Of a stretch of DNA of 64,000 bases, positions 35,567 through 44,369 are shown one piece after another (the first letter of the stretch is position 1; each line of letters opens with the position of its first letter). A model generated the notes under the pieces. That model was not told the DNA's origin. It saw only the letters and a program-made list of their open reading frames with translations, and made no database searches. The DNA comes from Acidimicrobiales bacterium (GTDB taxonomy: Bacteria > Actinomycetota > Acidimicrobiia > Acidimicrobiales > JAUJNH01): contig JAUJNH010000001.1 of NCBI GenBank assembly GCA_030448245.1, positions 412,171 through 476,170 on the forward strand, given 5' to 3'. The position numbers were made by a program, and so were the translations under genes.

Positions 35567-36904
35567 GTGCCGAAGGTACCGCCGCGCCCACTCGAGCTCG
35601 ACCCCCTCCTGCGCACCGGCGCGGCGGCCGGAAGGTCGTTGCTGCGCCAGGCGGCCATCCCGGCGGGCATCGGCCTGCTCGGCGCCTACGCCTACGGGAC
35701 GGCGAAGTACCGCCGCAACGCCAAGATGACCTACGAGTTCCGCGACGCACCGGCCCCGGGCAGCTCCGAGTTCGACCGGCTCCTGGCTGCCGTGTCCGGG
35801 TCCACCTCGACGTCCGGCAACCGGGTGCACGTGCTGCGCAACGGGGGCCGCACCTTCCCGTCGATGCTGGCCGCCATCGCCACTGCCACCAGCACGATCG
35901 ACCTGTCGTCCTACATCTACTGGCCTGGTGAGGTGGCCGCGGCCTTTACCGATGCCCTGGCCGAGCGGGCTCGGGCCGGTGTCGAGGTCAACGTCATCCT
36001 CGACGGCTGGGGCTCGGCCAAGCTCGACCGCGGCACCATCAGCCATCTCGAGGAGGCGGGCGTGAACGTCTCGTTCTTCCGGCCGCCCAAGTGGTTCACG
36101 GTCCACAAGCTCAACAACCGCATGCACCGCCGCCTGCTGATCGTCGACGGCCGCGTGGCGTTCGCCGGCGGGGTGGGCATCGCCGACGTCTGGGGCGGCG
36201 ACGCCGAGGATCCCGAGCACTGGCGCGAGACCCACGTCTCGGTCGAGGGGCCGGCGGTGCTCGACATCCTGGGTGGCTTCCTCGAGAACTGGACCGAGGC
36301 CGCCAAAGTGGTGCTGGGCCCGGCCCACTACCCCAAGCCGGAGAGCTTCGACGACGGGATCGAGGTGCAGGTGATGCGCAGCTCGCCAAAGGCGGGCGGG
36401 ACCGTGACCCTGCACCTGTTCAACGCCGCCATCGCCGGAGCCCGCGAGCGGCTGTGGATCACCACGGCCTTTCTCGCCCCGGGCGAGGCGTTCGTCCGCC
36501 TGCTGTGCGACGCCGCCGAGAGGGGCGTCGACGTGCGCCTGCTCACCAACGGGCCGAACATCGACAAGGAGGTGGTCCGCCAGGTCGGCCAGCGCTGCTA
36601 CGGGCCGCTCCTCGAGGCCGGCGTCCGCGTCTTCGAGTACCAGCGCACGATGCTGCACGCCAAGGTGTTGATCGCCGACGACTGGGCCGACGTGGGGTCG
36701 AGCAACCTCGACCACCGGTCCCTGGGCCTGGACGACGAGCTCAACCTGGGGGTGCGGGACCCGAAGACCGTCAGGGAGGTCGCCCGGCAGTTCCTCGAGG
36801 ACCTCGAGGACTCGAAGGAGTTCGACCTGGACCGCTGGCGGCAACGGTCCCTGCCCAAGCGCTTCACCGAGGCGGCCACCGACCTGTTCCGCCAGTCGCT
36901 CTGA
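35567..36904 (+). CDS. Phospholipase D-like (cardiolipin synthase-type) membrane protein, chromosomal copy
   Basis: This 445-residue protein is closely similar to the transposon-borne protein at 796-2112 over nearly its whole length, from AYAYGTAKYRRNA to the final FRQSL. It has an N-terminal membrane segment and two PLD motifs: HRRLLIVD (Arg in place of Lys) and HAKVLIAD. The shared Arg indicates a feature of this subfamily rather than a lesion. It probably acts on membrane phospholipids. The GTG at 35567 follows a possible general-stress promoter. It is divergent from a GAF-ANTAR gene. Confidence 0.87.
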   Translation: MPKVPPRPLELDPLLRTGAAAGRSLLRQAAIPAGIGLLGAYAYGTAKYRRNAKMTYEFRDAPAPGSSEFDRLLAAVSGSTSTSGNRVHVLRNGGRTFPSMLAAIATATSTIDLSSYIYWPGEVAAAFTDALAERARAGVEVNVILDGWGSAKLDRGTISHLEEAGVNVSFFRPPKWFTVHKLNNRMHRRLLIVDGRVAFAGGVGIADVWGGDAEDPEHWRETHVSVEGPAVLDILGGFLENWTEAAKVVLGPAHYPKPESFDDGIEVQVMRSSPKAGGTVTLHLFNAAIAGARERLWITTAFLAPGEAFVRLLCDAAERGVDVRLLTNGPNIDKEVVRQVGQRCYGPLLEAGVRVFEYQRTMLHAKVLIADDWADVGSSNLDHRSLGLDDELNLGVRDPKTVREVARQFLEDLEDSKEFDLDRWRQRSLPKRFTEAATDLFRQSL

Positions 36905-36920
36905 CGCCGGGCGCCGGGGC

Positions 36921-37115
36921 TCAGTCGGCCCCTGCGGCCGCCGACAGGAGTCCGCCCGCCTTTTCCACCGCTCGGCGGGCCCGGGTCACCCGCTTCTCGA
37001 CGCGCCCGGCCTCGGCGTCACCCTCGACCGCCTCGTGCAGCAGGTCGAGGGCGGCGTCGGCGAGCTCCTCGGCCAGCGCCTCGCACTTGCCCCGCAGCGC
37101 GTCGAGATCAGCCAC
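36921..37115 (-). CDS. Small helical protein, unknown function
   Basis: The 64-residue protein is highly charged and predicted to form one or two long helices (coiled-coil-like heptads in LRGKCEALAEELADAA and VEKRVTRARRAVEKAG). It has no signal peptide or membrane segment. It lies between the convergent phospholipase-D-like gene and the divergent FKBP gene. No family is recognised. Confidence 0.5.
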   Translation of the reverse strand: MADLDALRGKCEALAEELADAALDLLHEAVEGDAEAGRVEKRVTRARRAVEKAGGLLSAAAGAD

Positions 37116-37150
37116 GATCGGGATCGTAGGCCCGGGTAGGGTCGTCGGCC

Positions 37151-37522
37151 ATGGCCTCCAAGCCCGACGTCTCCATCCCCGACGGGCCTCCGCCCACCGA
37201 GCTGACCATCGACGACATCAAGGAGGGCACCGGGCCCGAGGCGTCCCCGGGCCAACAGGTCGCCGTCCACTACGTCGGCGTGTCGTGGAGCAACGGTCGC
37301 CAGTTCGACGCGTCGTGGGACCGCCGGGCCACGTTCGACTTCAAGCTGGGCGGCGGCCAGGTCATCCCCGGCTGGGACCAGGGCGTCGCCGGCATGCGGG
37401 TCGGGGGCCGTCGCCGCCTCACCATCCCGCCGGAGCTCGGGTACGGCGCCCAGGGCGCAGGCGGGGTGATCGGCCCCAACGAGACGCTGGTGTTCGTCGT
37501 CGACCTGGTCAGCGTCCGCTAG
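37151..37522 (+). CDS. FKBP-type peptidyl-prolyl cis-trans isomerase
   Basis: The 123-residue single-domain FKBP has the conserved core: VAVHYVGV, FDASWDRRATFDFKLGGGQVI (split by the active-site loop), PGWDQGVAGMRVGGRR and GYGAQG. It catalyses proline isomerisation in protein folding. There is no signal peptide, so it is cytoplasmic. Three bases separate its stop from the ATG of the next gene. Confidence 0.92.
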   Translation: MASKPDVSIPDGPPPTELTIDDIKEGTGPEASPGQQVAVHYVGVSWSNGRQFDASWDRRATFDFKLGGGQVIPGWDQGVAGMRVGGRRRLTIPPELGYGAQGAGGVIGPNETLVFVVDLVSVR

Positions 37523-37525
37523 CGC

Positions 37526-38278
37526 ATGGCCCGGTCGAAGCCCGTCACGCTCGGCCGGCGCCACCTGGCGCACGAGTGGGTCTCGTTCGACGACCCGGAC
37601 GAGGCCCGCACCTGGGTGTTCGACCTCACCTTCCTCCTGAGCCGCTGGTCGTGCATCTTCGGGCGGGGGTGCCAGGGGGTGCTCACCGGACCGGCCGAGG
37701 AGCTGGCCCAGGGCTGCTGCAGCTACGGTGCCCACTTCGTCGACGACGAGGACGAGGGCACGGTCGCCGCGGCTGCCGCCCGGCTCACGGCCGACCAGTG
37801 GCAGCACCGGGCCAAGGCCCGGCGGGGCGGGTGGGTGGTCACCGACGATGCTGGCGCCCGGGTCACCCGGCTGGTCAACGGCGCCTGCATCTTCCTCAAT
37901 CGCCCGGGGTTCGCTCGGGGCCCCGGCTGCGCGCTGCACGTCGGTGCTCTCGACGCCGGCGAGCGGCCGCTCGACTGGAAGCCCGACGTGTGCTGGCAGC
38001 TGCCGCTGCGCCGGAACGACGAGGTCGAGGGTGTGCGGGTCACCTCGACGGTCCGCCAGTGGGCCCGCTCCGACTGGGGCGAGGGCGGGGCCGAGTTCCA
38101 CTGGTGGTGCACCGAGTCGCCGGACGCCTTCTCCGCCGGCGTCCCCGTCTACGTCGCGCTGCGGGACGAGCTCGTCGAGCTCACCAGCGAGGTGGCCTAC
38201 GCCCTGGTGGCGTCGCACTGCGACGCACGGCTCGAGCGGGCCAAGCCCCTCCCCCACCCGGCGGCCAAGAAGCGCTGA
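37526..38278 (+). CDS. Cysteine-rich conserved protein, unknown function
   Basis: The 250-residue protein has a cysteine pattern suggesting a metal site: CIFGRGCQG at about 43-51, GCCSYGAHF at about 68-76, and later single Cys in NGACIF, GPGCALH, DVCWQLP, HWWCTE and ASHCDA. This spacing is reminiscent of YkgJ-type zinc/iron-chelating or DUF3109-like proteins, but I am not certain. It has no signal peptide. It follows FKBP by three bases and is probably co-transcribed. Confidence 0.6.
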   Translation: MARSKPVTLGRRHLAHEWVSFDDPDEARTWVFDLTFLLSRWSCIFGRGCQGVLTGPAEELAQGCCSYGAHFVDDEDEGTVAAAAARLTADQWQHRAKARRGGWVVTDDAGARVTRLVNGACIFLNRPGFARGPGCALHVGALDAGERPLDWKPDVCWQLPLRRNDEVEGVRVTSTVRQWARSDWGEGGAEFHWWCTESPDAFSAGVPVYVALRDELVELTSEVAYALVASHCDARLERAKPLPHPAAKKR

Positions 38279-38299
38279 GGCGTCGAGGCCGGGGAGTGG

Positions 38300-39499
38300 T
38301 CAGACCCTGGCGGCCCGCATCGGGGCGTAGCTGGTCGTCCGCTGGGTGTCCCAGTCGTACAGGCTGGCGCCGATCGAGCGGGCCTGGCGGGCCGCTCTGA
38401 GGAAGCCCTCGATGTCGCCCGGCGTGGTCTCGTCGCCGATGCCGCCGATGGGGTGGACGACGGCGTTGGGGTCACCCAGCTTGGCCCGCAGGCGCTCGAT
38501 GTTCTCCCGGGTGTAGAGCTCGGCGTTGCGGTACGGGCTGCTGGCCTGGCGGTTCGTCCAGTACCCCATCGGCTGCCAGACGTCGTAGAACGGCTTGATC
38601 TCGGCCCACGGGAAGCGGGGCCAGTAGTTGACGTTGATGACGTCGGTCACCACGTTGGGCAGGGTGATGGCCGACAGCGGGCGGCCGGCCAGGGCGGCCC
38701 GGGTGAGGCGGGAGAGCTCGACCAGGCGGCGGTTGCGCTCGTCGTCGTTGGCCACGGCCTTGCTCTCGATGTCGACCCCGATGCCGTCGACGGTGGCCAG
38801 GGCAGCCGTGGCCTTCAGCCTGCGGACGTCGGCGCCGACGTCGGTGAGCGTCGGCAGGTACCAGGCGACGACCTGGAGTCCACGGGCCTGGGCCCGGGCC
38901 AGCCACTGCTGGAGGACTGCGGGGTCGACGATGTCGCCGGGTCCGGCGTAGTCGGCCCGGGTCGTCTGGATGTAGAGGACCTGGACGCCCTGGTCGGCCA
39001 TGGTGTCGACTGCGCCCGGCCCCAGCTTGATCGGCTTGCCCTTGGCGTAGGAGGGAGCCCAGTCGAAGACGTCGACCCAGGTGCCCATGCCGAAGAAGGG
39101 GGCGGTGCTGGCTGACGGGCCGGGGATCCCGAGGGCCTTCGTGACCGCGGACACCGCTGGCTCGAGCAGCGCGGCCGCCGGTGCCAGTGCCGGTTCGAGG
39201 CCCGCCGCCGGTGCTGGTGTCGCCGTGGGTGGCGGTGCCGCAGGGGCTGGGCCCGGCGCGGGCGTCGGGGCGATCGAGGGAGCGATGACGATCGGGAGGT
39301 CGCGGGTTCCGACCTCGGGTCCGGGCTCCATGAGCCTGGCGGTGGAGGGAGCCTTGGAGGCGGGCCCGGCCGAGGCGGTCAGCGCCGCCGACCGGGCCGC
39401 AGTCGACCGCCAGGCGGCGGTGACGCCGGTGAGGAAGACCGTCAGGCCGATGGTAAAGGCGCCCATGGCGAGACGGACGGGGGTGGGGCGGAGCGGCAC
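38300..39499 (-). CDS. Exported protein with glycoside-hydrolase-like TIM-barrel domain
   Basis: The 399-residue protein has an N-terminal membrane/signal segment (about 10-32), a Pro/Ala-rich linker (about 60-130) and a C-terminal domain with TIM-barrel-like strands: GTWVDVFDW, GVQVLYIQTT, GLQVVAWYLPT, GIGVDIES, VWQPMGYWT and ASLYDWD. An acidic pair in GIGVDIES could be catalytic. It is predicted to act at the cell surface, possibly on polysaccharide; no specific family is assigned. Confidence 0.6.
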   Translation of the reverse strand: MPLRPTPVRLAMGAFTIGLTVFLTGVTAAWRSTAARSAALTASAGPASKAPSTARLMEPGPEVGTRDLPIVIAPSIAPTPAPGPAPAAPPPTATPAPAAGLEPALAPAAALLEPAVSAVTKALGIPGPSASTAPFFGMGTWVDVFDWAPSYAKGKPIKLGPGAVDTMADQGVQVLYIQTTRADYAGPGDIVDPAVLQQWLARAQARGLQVVAWYLPTLTDVGADVRRLKATAALATVDGIGVDIESKAVANDDERNRRLVELSRLTRAALAGRPLSAITLPNVVTDVINVNYWPRFPWAEIKPFYDVWQPMGYWTNRQASSPYRNAELYTRENIERLRAKLGDPNAVVHPIGGIGDETTPGDIEGFLRAARQARSIGASLYDWDTQRTTSYAPMRAARV

Positions 39500-39588
39500 G
39501 GTGGCGAGGGTACGGGTCGGGCGGGGTCAACTAGCCGTCAGGGCCCGGAAAGGACTACTTCGGCATAGCCCGTATGGGTCATTGCCCT

Positions 39589-40050
39589 CTAGGCCGGCGG
39601 GAGCTCGCCCCCGACCTCGAAGCCGAGCAGCGGGAGCCCGTCGTCCCGCAGCGCCGAGAACCGGTTGGCCAGGCCGGCCACGACCGACCGGGGCAGGGTC
39701 CCCATGTCGGCCCACCAGGCCACGAAGTTGCGGCCGTCGGTGCTCTCGCCCGTCGTCTCCTCCTGGAAGTCGTAGAGGATCCCCCCGGCGCCCGGCCCCT
39801 CGACCTCGTCCCGCCAGTCCTCGACCGCTTCGTCGATGGCCGCCTTCACCGTGACCGTCGGCGCCTCGGAGAGCCACAGCACGAGGTTCAGGTCGGACCA
39901 GTCGGCCCCTGCGGCCTGCTTCACCGAGAACACGTCGACGTCGGGGTCGAACGGCGCCTCCATGATGGTGGAGCCGGGCTCGACGCCCAGGTCGAAGGCC
40001 TGCTTCAGGGCACGCGCCTCTTCAAAGCGCCGATGGCGACCCTTCTTCAC
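39589..40050 (-). CDS. Conserved hypothetical protein
   Basis: The 153-residue soluble protein starts at a GTG (40050) with GGGAG six bases upstream; the open frame extends to 40146 but that part looks non-native. It has an acidic centre (APFDPDVDVFSV, LNLVLWLSEAPTVTV) and a C-terminal FVAWWADMGTLP. No family is recognised. It is divergent from the small gene at 40145. Confidence 0.5.
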   Translation of the reverse strand: MKKGRHRRFEEARALKQAFDLGVEPGSTIMEAPFDPDVDVFSVKQAAGADWSDLNLVLWLSEAPTVTVKAAIDEAVEDWRDEVEGPGAGGILYDFQEETTGESTDGRNFVAWWADMGTLPRSVVAGLANRFSALRDDGLPLLGFEVGGELPPA

Positions 40051-40144
40051 GTGCCGCTCCCTGCCGGTCTCGTCGGGATCTCTGGTGGTGGTTCTGTCGA
40101 GGGTCGGCAGTGTAGCGAACGAGGGCCGCGTTACCTTCTCCGGC

Positions 40145-40366
40145 ATGGCTGCAGCACCGTTCGACCCGCAGGCGATGCTCGTCCGCTTCCGCGAGCGGGC
40201 CCGGGCCGTGCGAAGCCGGGGGGTCCCCCCGCTCGAGGGCGACGACCGGAAGCGCTACATCGAGCAGGCCCAGCTCGACTACCAGGACTTCGCCATGCTC
40301 GCCGATGCCGAGGCCAGCCTGGACGAGGGCGTCCTCACCCTGCGCGTGGACCTCAGGAAGGGCTAG
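40145..40366 (+). CDS. Small conserved hypothetical protein
   Basis: This 73-residue, charged, mainly helical protein (MLVRFRERARAVRSRG, DYQDFAMLADAEA) ends in a short strand (VLTLRVDLRKG). It has no signal peptide. Its stop overlaps the stop of the convergent RNase D gene by four bases. No family is recognised. Confidence 0.5.
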   Translation: MAAAPFDPQAMLVRFRERARAVRSRGVPPLEGDDRKRYIEQAQLDYQDFAMLADAEASLDEGVLTLRVDLRKG

Positions 40367-41583
40367 CCGCCCTCCAGGGGCCGGTGGCTGCGCTCCTCGA
40401 TCAGGAGGCCGCCCTTGCCGTCGAAGGCCAGCGAGGCGCCGCCCGCAGCCAGGAGGCGGACCGGGGTGCCCACGAGGTCGCGGCGCCAGCCCTCGTCGAG
40501 CCGGCCGGCGCTGCGGCCGTGGAGGAGGGCGGTCAGCTCGGTGCGGGTGGCGAGCAGGGCGGGATCGATCTCCTCGTCCCGGCCGAGCTGGGCCACCCAA
40601 GCGCCGGCCAGGGTGGTGGCAGCCCGGAGGTCGCGGTCGTTGTCGTCGGTCATGGGTGCCCGGACGGCCGAGGCGGGCAGCTGTCGACCCCGTTCGACGG
40701 CCTCGAGCAGGGCGGCCCGCACGGGCGGCTTGAGCGAGCGGGCGTCGAGCCCCCGGATGCCCACGAGCTCCTCCTCTGTGCTCGGCGGCCGGTGGGCGAT
40801 GCCGAGGAGGGCCAGGTCGGCCAGCACGAACCGGGGCGGCACGTCGAGCGTCGCCGCCCTGCGCTCGCGCCAGGCCGCCACCTCCTGGGCCACCCCGCGA
40901 CTGGCCCCCCGCAGCGAGCGGGTGTCCTTGAGCCGCCACCAGGCGGTGTCGGGGTCCTGCGGGCCGCGGGCCCGGGTCAGGAGGCGGGCGCACTCCTCCT
41001 CGGCCCACCCCAGCCGGCCCCGCTCCTCGAGTCGAGCGGCGAGGCCGCGGTGGAGGTCGAGCAGGTGGGCGACGTCGGCCGCCGCGTACTGCTTCTGCCC
41101 GGCGCTGAGCGGCCGGCGGGACCAGTCGGTGAGTCGGTCGGCCTTGGGGAGGCGCTCCCCCACCTCCCGCTCGACCAGGCTCGACAGCGAGGGCGAGCTC
41201 ATCCCGAGGAACCCGGCGGCCAGCTGGGTGTCGAACAGGCGGGCCGGGCCCCGGCCGCAGGCCCGGTCGAGCACCTCGAGGTCCTGATCGGCGGCGTGGG
41301 CCACGGCCGTGCTCGGCGCAGCCAGGACCTGGGCGAAGGGGGCGACGTCGACGGCCAGCGGGTCGACCAGGGCGATCCCGCCCGGCCACGCCACCTGCAG
41401 CAGGGCCAGCTGGGGGTAGTACGTCTTCTCGCGGTGGAACTCGGTGTCGAAGGCCCACACCGGCTGGTCGATCAGCTGGCCGATGAGCTGGTCGAGCGCC
41501 TCCGCGGTGCCGACCCACGCGGCGCTGCCCGCTCTGGCGGCCCGCTCGGGCCCGGCGTCGTCGGCCATCCTGAGGAGGATCAT
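40363..41583 (-). CDS. rnd: Ribonuclease D (3'-5' exonuclease with HRDC domain)
   Basis: The 406-residue protein has a DnaQ-like exonuclease domain at about 25-195. Motif I is AFDTEFHRE, motif II region AHAADQDLEVL, and motif III YAAADVAHLLDL. HRDC-type helices follow at about 225-300 (LALLGIAHRPPSTEEEL). It trims RNA 3' ends, such as tRNA precursors. Its ATG overlaps the upstream stop (ATGA at 41580-41583), so it is coupled to the YcaQ-like gene. Confidence 0.87.
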   Translation of the reverse strand: MILLRMADDAGPERAARAGSAAWVGTAEALDQLIGQLIDQPVWAFDTEFHREKTYYPQLALLQVAWPGGIALVDPLAVDVAPFAQVLAAPSTAVAHAADQDLEVLDRACGRGPARLFDTQLAAGFLGMSSPSLSSLVEREVGERLPKADRLTDWSRRPLSAGQKQYAAADVAHLLDLHRGLAARLEERGRLGWAEEECARLLTRARGPQDPDTAWWRLKDTRSLRGASRGVAQEVAAWRERRAATLDVPPRFVLADLALLGIAHRPPSTEEELVGIRGLDARSLKPPVRAALLEAVERGRQLPASAVRAPMTDDNDRDLRAATTLAGAWVAQLGRDEEIDPALLATRTELTALLHGRSAGRLDEGWRRDLVGTPVRLLAAGGASLAFDGKGGLLIEERSHRPLEGG

Positions 41584-42788
41584 CGCAGGGTGCGGGTGCT
41601 AGCGAGCGTGAGGGGAGCGGCGAGGTCGCCCCGCTCACCGACCTCGACCCGGTCGAGGCCGTGCCACCCGGTCAGCAGCCGGAGCTCCTCGGCCAGCGGA
41701 CCGGCGACGGCGTGCGGGTCGGCCCAGGCCTCGGCGAAGGCTCCCGGCACCTGGAGCACGCCCCGCTTGCGGTCGGCCTTGGCGTCGACCCGGGCGACCA
41801 GCCGGTCTCCCAGCACGAAGGGCAGGACGTAGTAGCCGTAGGTCCGCTTGGGCGCCGGCGTGTAGATCTCGATGCGGTAGCGGAAGTCGAAGAGGCGCTC
41901 GGCCCGCGGGCGGTTCCAGACGATCGGGTCGAAGGGGCCGACGAGCGCTCTGGCCGTCGCCCGGCGGGGGCGGGCCGCTTCGGGGTGCAGGTAGGCCGGC
42001 TGGTGCCACCCCTCGACCTCGACCGGCACCAGGAGGCCCTCCTCGACCAGGTTCTCCACGATGGGCTTCACCAGCGCCGGCCGCTGGCGGTGGTGGTCGG
42101 CCAGGTCGGCCAGGGTCGCCACGCCCTGGGCCCGCGCGGCAGCCAGGACCAGGGCGGCGCGGGCATCCTCGTCGGCCGGCGTCGGGGCCGCCAACACCTC
42201 GGCCGGCAGGACCCGCTCGACCAGGTCGTAGACCCGCTCGAAGCCGGTGGTGCCGCTGCGGTCGGCCACCGCCAGCCTCCCGATGGCGAAGAGGTGCTCG
42301 AGGCCCCGCTTGGCGTCGTCCCACCCCCACCACGACTGGCGAGGGGCCCGGGGCACCGACAGCTGGCTGGCCCTGAGCGGCCCGCGTTCGGCCACCTCGG
42401 CCTCGAGAGCCTCGAGGAGGTGGGCCTTGCCCTCGACCCAGCCGCGCCACCACCGGTCGGCGTGCATGCGCTCGCGCCGCCACGCCAGGAGCGGCCAGAG
42501 CGCCGTGGGCACCAGCGAAGCCTCGTGGCACCAGGCCTCGTACAGCGAGCGGCGGCGGTAGGCGGCGTCGCGGACCAGCGAGGCGGGGTGCGGGCCCAGC
42601 CGGCTGTACAGCACGAGGTCGTGGGCCCGCCCGACGACGTTGACGCTGTCCAGCTGCAGCAGGCCGAGCCGGTCGACGACACCGGCCAGGTGGCGGCGGT
42701 CCTTGCGGCCGGGGGGCCGCCGGCCCAGACCCGAGGCCGCAACGGCGATCCGCCGGGCCTCGCCGATCGAGAGCCGGGCGGCCCTCAC
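41580..42788 (-). CDS. YcaQ/AlkX-like winged-helix DNA glycosylase family protein
   Basis: The 402-residue protein shows the pattern of the YcaQ (HTH_42) family: LGLLQLDSVNVVGRAHDLVLYSR near the N-terminus, YEAWCHEASLVP and LVGPFDPIVWNRPRAERLFDF, with KRTYGYYVLPFVLGDRLVARVD toward the C-terminus. Characterised members unhook DNA interstrand cross-links. QLDSVNV contains the conserved Gln-x-Asp-type site of the family. GTG at 42788 overlaps the upstream stop by four bases. Confidence 0.82.
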   Translation of the reverse strand: MRAARLSIGEARRIAVAASGLGRRPPGRKDRRHLAGVVDRLGLLQLDSVNVVGRAHDLVLYSRLGPHPASLVRDAAYRRRSLYEAWCHEASLVPTALWPLLAWRRERMHADRWWRGWVEGKAHLLEALEAEVAERGPLRASQLSVPRAPRQSWWGWDDAKRGLEHLFAIGRLAVADRSGTTGFERVYDLVERVLPAEVLAAPTPADEDARAALVLAAARAQGVATLADLADHHRQRPALVKPIVENLVEEGLLVPVEVEGWHQPAYLHPEAARPRRATARALVGPFDPIVWNRPRAERLFDFRYRIEIYTPAPKRTYGYYVLPFVLGDRLVARVDAKADRKRGVLQVPGAFAEAWADPHAVAGPLAEELRLLTGWHGLDRVEVGERGDLAAPLTLASTRTLR

Positions 42789-43279
42789 CGGTCGGTCAGG
42801 TACCTGCGGTGCTCGACCGCGACCTCGGTGCCGATGGCCTGGGCGGCTTGGCCGGACCCGATCGGGGAGAACAGCGCCTCGGCCTCGACCGCCACCTTCC
42901 CGCTGGTGGCGCTGGTGATGGTGGCGGCCGTGCGGATGCCGGCTGGGTCTCGGCCGGCGATCCTGGCCTCGACCCGATAGGGGCGCCCCAGGCGGACGGG
43001 GCGCAGGAAGCGGTGGGCGTTGCCGGCGGTCAGGGCCCAGGTGCCGTCGACGATGGTGGCCCAGCACATGGCCTCGTCGCAGACGGCCATCAGGATGCCG
43101 CCGTGGGCCAGCGTCGGCGCCCCGCTGAAGGCCTCGGTCACGGTGAACTCGGCCGTCACCGTGCCTGTCTCGTCGTCGGCGAAGAAGGGGATGCGCAGGC
43201 CCCGCTCGTTGGCGTCCTCGCACACGAAGCACATCGAGTCGAAGCCCCAGCCGGTGTTGGTGAGCGGCCTGCGGGTCAC
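42785..43279 (-). CDS. PaaI-like hotdog-fold thioesterase
   Basis: The 164-residue protein has the hotdog fold, with LAHGGILMAVCDEAMCWA as the helix bearing the HGG and acidic residue typical of PaaI-type acyl-CoA thioesterases. The N-terminal CFVCEDANERGLRI is a common feature of this subgroup. GTG at 43279 overlaps the upstream AI-2E stop by four bases. Confidence 0.75.
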   Translation of the reverse strand: MTRRPLTNTGWGFDSMCFVCEDANERGLRIPFFADDETGTVTAEFTVTEAFSGAPTLAHGGILMAVCDEAMCWATIVDGTWALTAGNAHRFLRPVRLGRPYRVEARIAGRDPAGIRTAATITSATSGKVAVEAEALFSPIGSGQAAQAIGTEVAVEHRRYLTDR

Positions 43280-44349
43280 GCCTCGGACGCTACCGGCGGT
43301 GGTGGCCTGCGCACCTCCAGGTACACGGCCTTGAGCGCGCCCACCACCGGGATGACGAGCAGCGCCCCCACCACGCCCCCGACGGACACGCCGATCAGCG
43401 CCGCCATCATCGTGACCGGCGGCGAGAGCTTGACCGCGTTGCCGATGAGGAGGGGCTGGATGACGTGGTTCTCGATGTTCATGTACACCACGAAGATCAC
43501 GGCGCAGGCCACGCCCGTGCCGGGGCCCTTGGTGAGCCCCAGAAGCACGAAGGGGAGCGCCCCGAAGAACCCGCCGATCTGGGGGACGAGGTTCCAGAGG
43601 GTGACGTTGACGGCGGCGAGGGGGGCGAGGGGGACCCCCAGGACCAGGCCGGCGATGAGGTTCACCACCCCGGCCAGCACGGCCACGGTGACCGAGCCGG
43701 CCACGTAGCGGCCCACGACGTCGTAGGCGGTCCGGGCCAGCCGGTCGGCCTGGGCGCGGTGGGCCGCTGGCACCAGCTTGCGCACGCCGGCGATGAGGCG
43801 GGCGCCGTCGACCAGCAACGTGGTGGCGAGCAGCAGCGTGGCGAACGCCAGCACGGCGCCCCCGAGCAGCGACCGGCCGGCGCGGGTCACGGGGCTCGCG
43901 TCGCCGGACAGGCGGGCCGGCAGCCGGCGGACGGCCTCGTCCAGCCTGGCCGGGACGTCGGCCTCGCGCAGCGGCCGGCCGACGAGCGGCAGCTGACCGA
44001 GGTCCTGGACGACGGCCGGCAGGTCGGCCGAGAGGTTGCGGGCCTGGCGGACGGCGGGCGGCACGAGCAGGGTGAGGATCAGGGCGAGCCCGCCGAAGAG
44101 GCAGGCCAGCACGGCGGCCACGGCCGCACCGCGGCGCACGGCGAGCTTCTGCTCGAACAGCACCACGAGCGGGTTCAGGGCGAGGGCGATGAGCGTGCCG
44201 ATGCCGACGGCAGTGGCGGTCCTCGGGACCGAGCGGAGGAGGCCGGTGACCATGGCCAGCCCGACGACCGACAGCAGCAGCACCGCGATCGAGCCGGGCG
44301 ACAGGTCGACGGACCGGGGCGCAGGGGCGTCCGCCGGCAGGTCGGCCAT
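43276..44349 (-). CDS. AI-2E family membrane transporter
   Basis: The 357-residue protein has about seven to eight membrane segments and conserved family patches: LNPLVVLFEQ after the second segment, LVPQIGGFFGALPFVLLGL, and NHVIQPLLIGNAVKLSP. Family members export autoinducer-2 or ions; the substrate here is unknown. It is the first gene of an overlapping four-gene operon (44349-40363) and is divergent from a second AI-2E gene with 20 bp between starts. Confidence 0.82.
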   Translation of the reverse strand: MADLPADAPAPRSVDLSPGSIAVLLLSVVGLAMVTGLLRSVPRTATAVGIGTLIALALNPLVVLFEQKLAVRRGAAVAAVLACLFGGLALILTLLVPPAVRQARNLSADLPAVVQDLGQLPLVGRPLREADVPARLDEAVRRLPARLSGDASPVTRAGRSLLGGAVLAFATLLLATTLLVDGARLIAGVRKLVPAAHRAQADRLARTAYDVVGRYVAGSVTVAVLAGVVNLIAGLVLGVPLAPLAAVNVTLWNLVPQIGGFFGALPFVLLGLTKGPGTGVACAVIFVVYMNIENHVIQPLLIGNAVKLSPPVTMMAALIGVSVGGVVGALLVIPVVGALKAVYLEVRRPPPPVASEA

Positions 44350-44369
44350 CGGCCTCTACGGTAGAGCCG

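Noticed and set aside
39081-39260. Repeat-rich stretch of Pro/Ala codons considered as a tandem repeat array
   Set aside because: It encodes the low-complexity linker of the exported protein at 38300-39499 and shows no regular unit.
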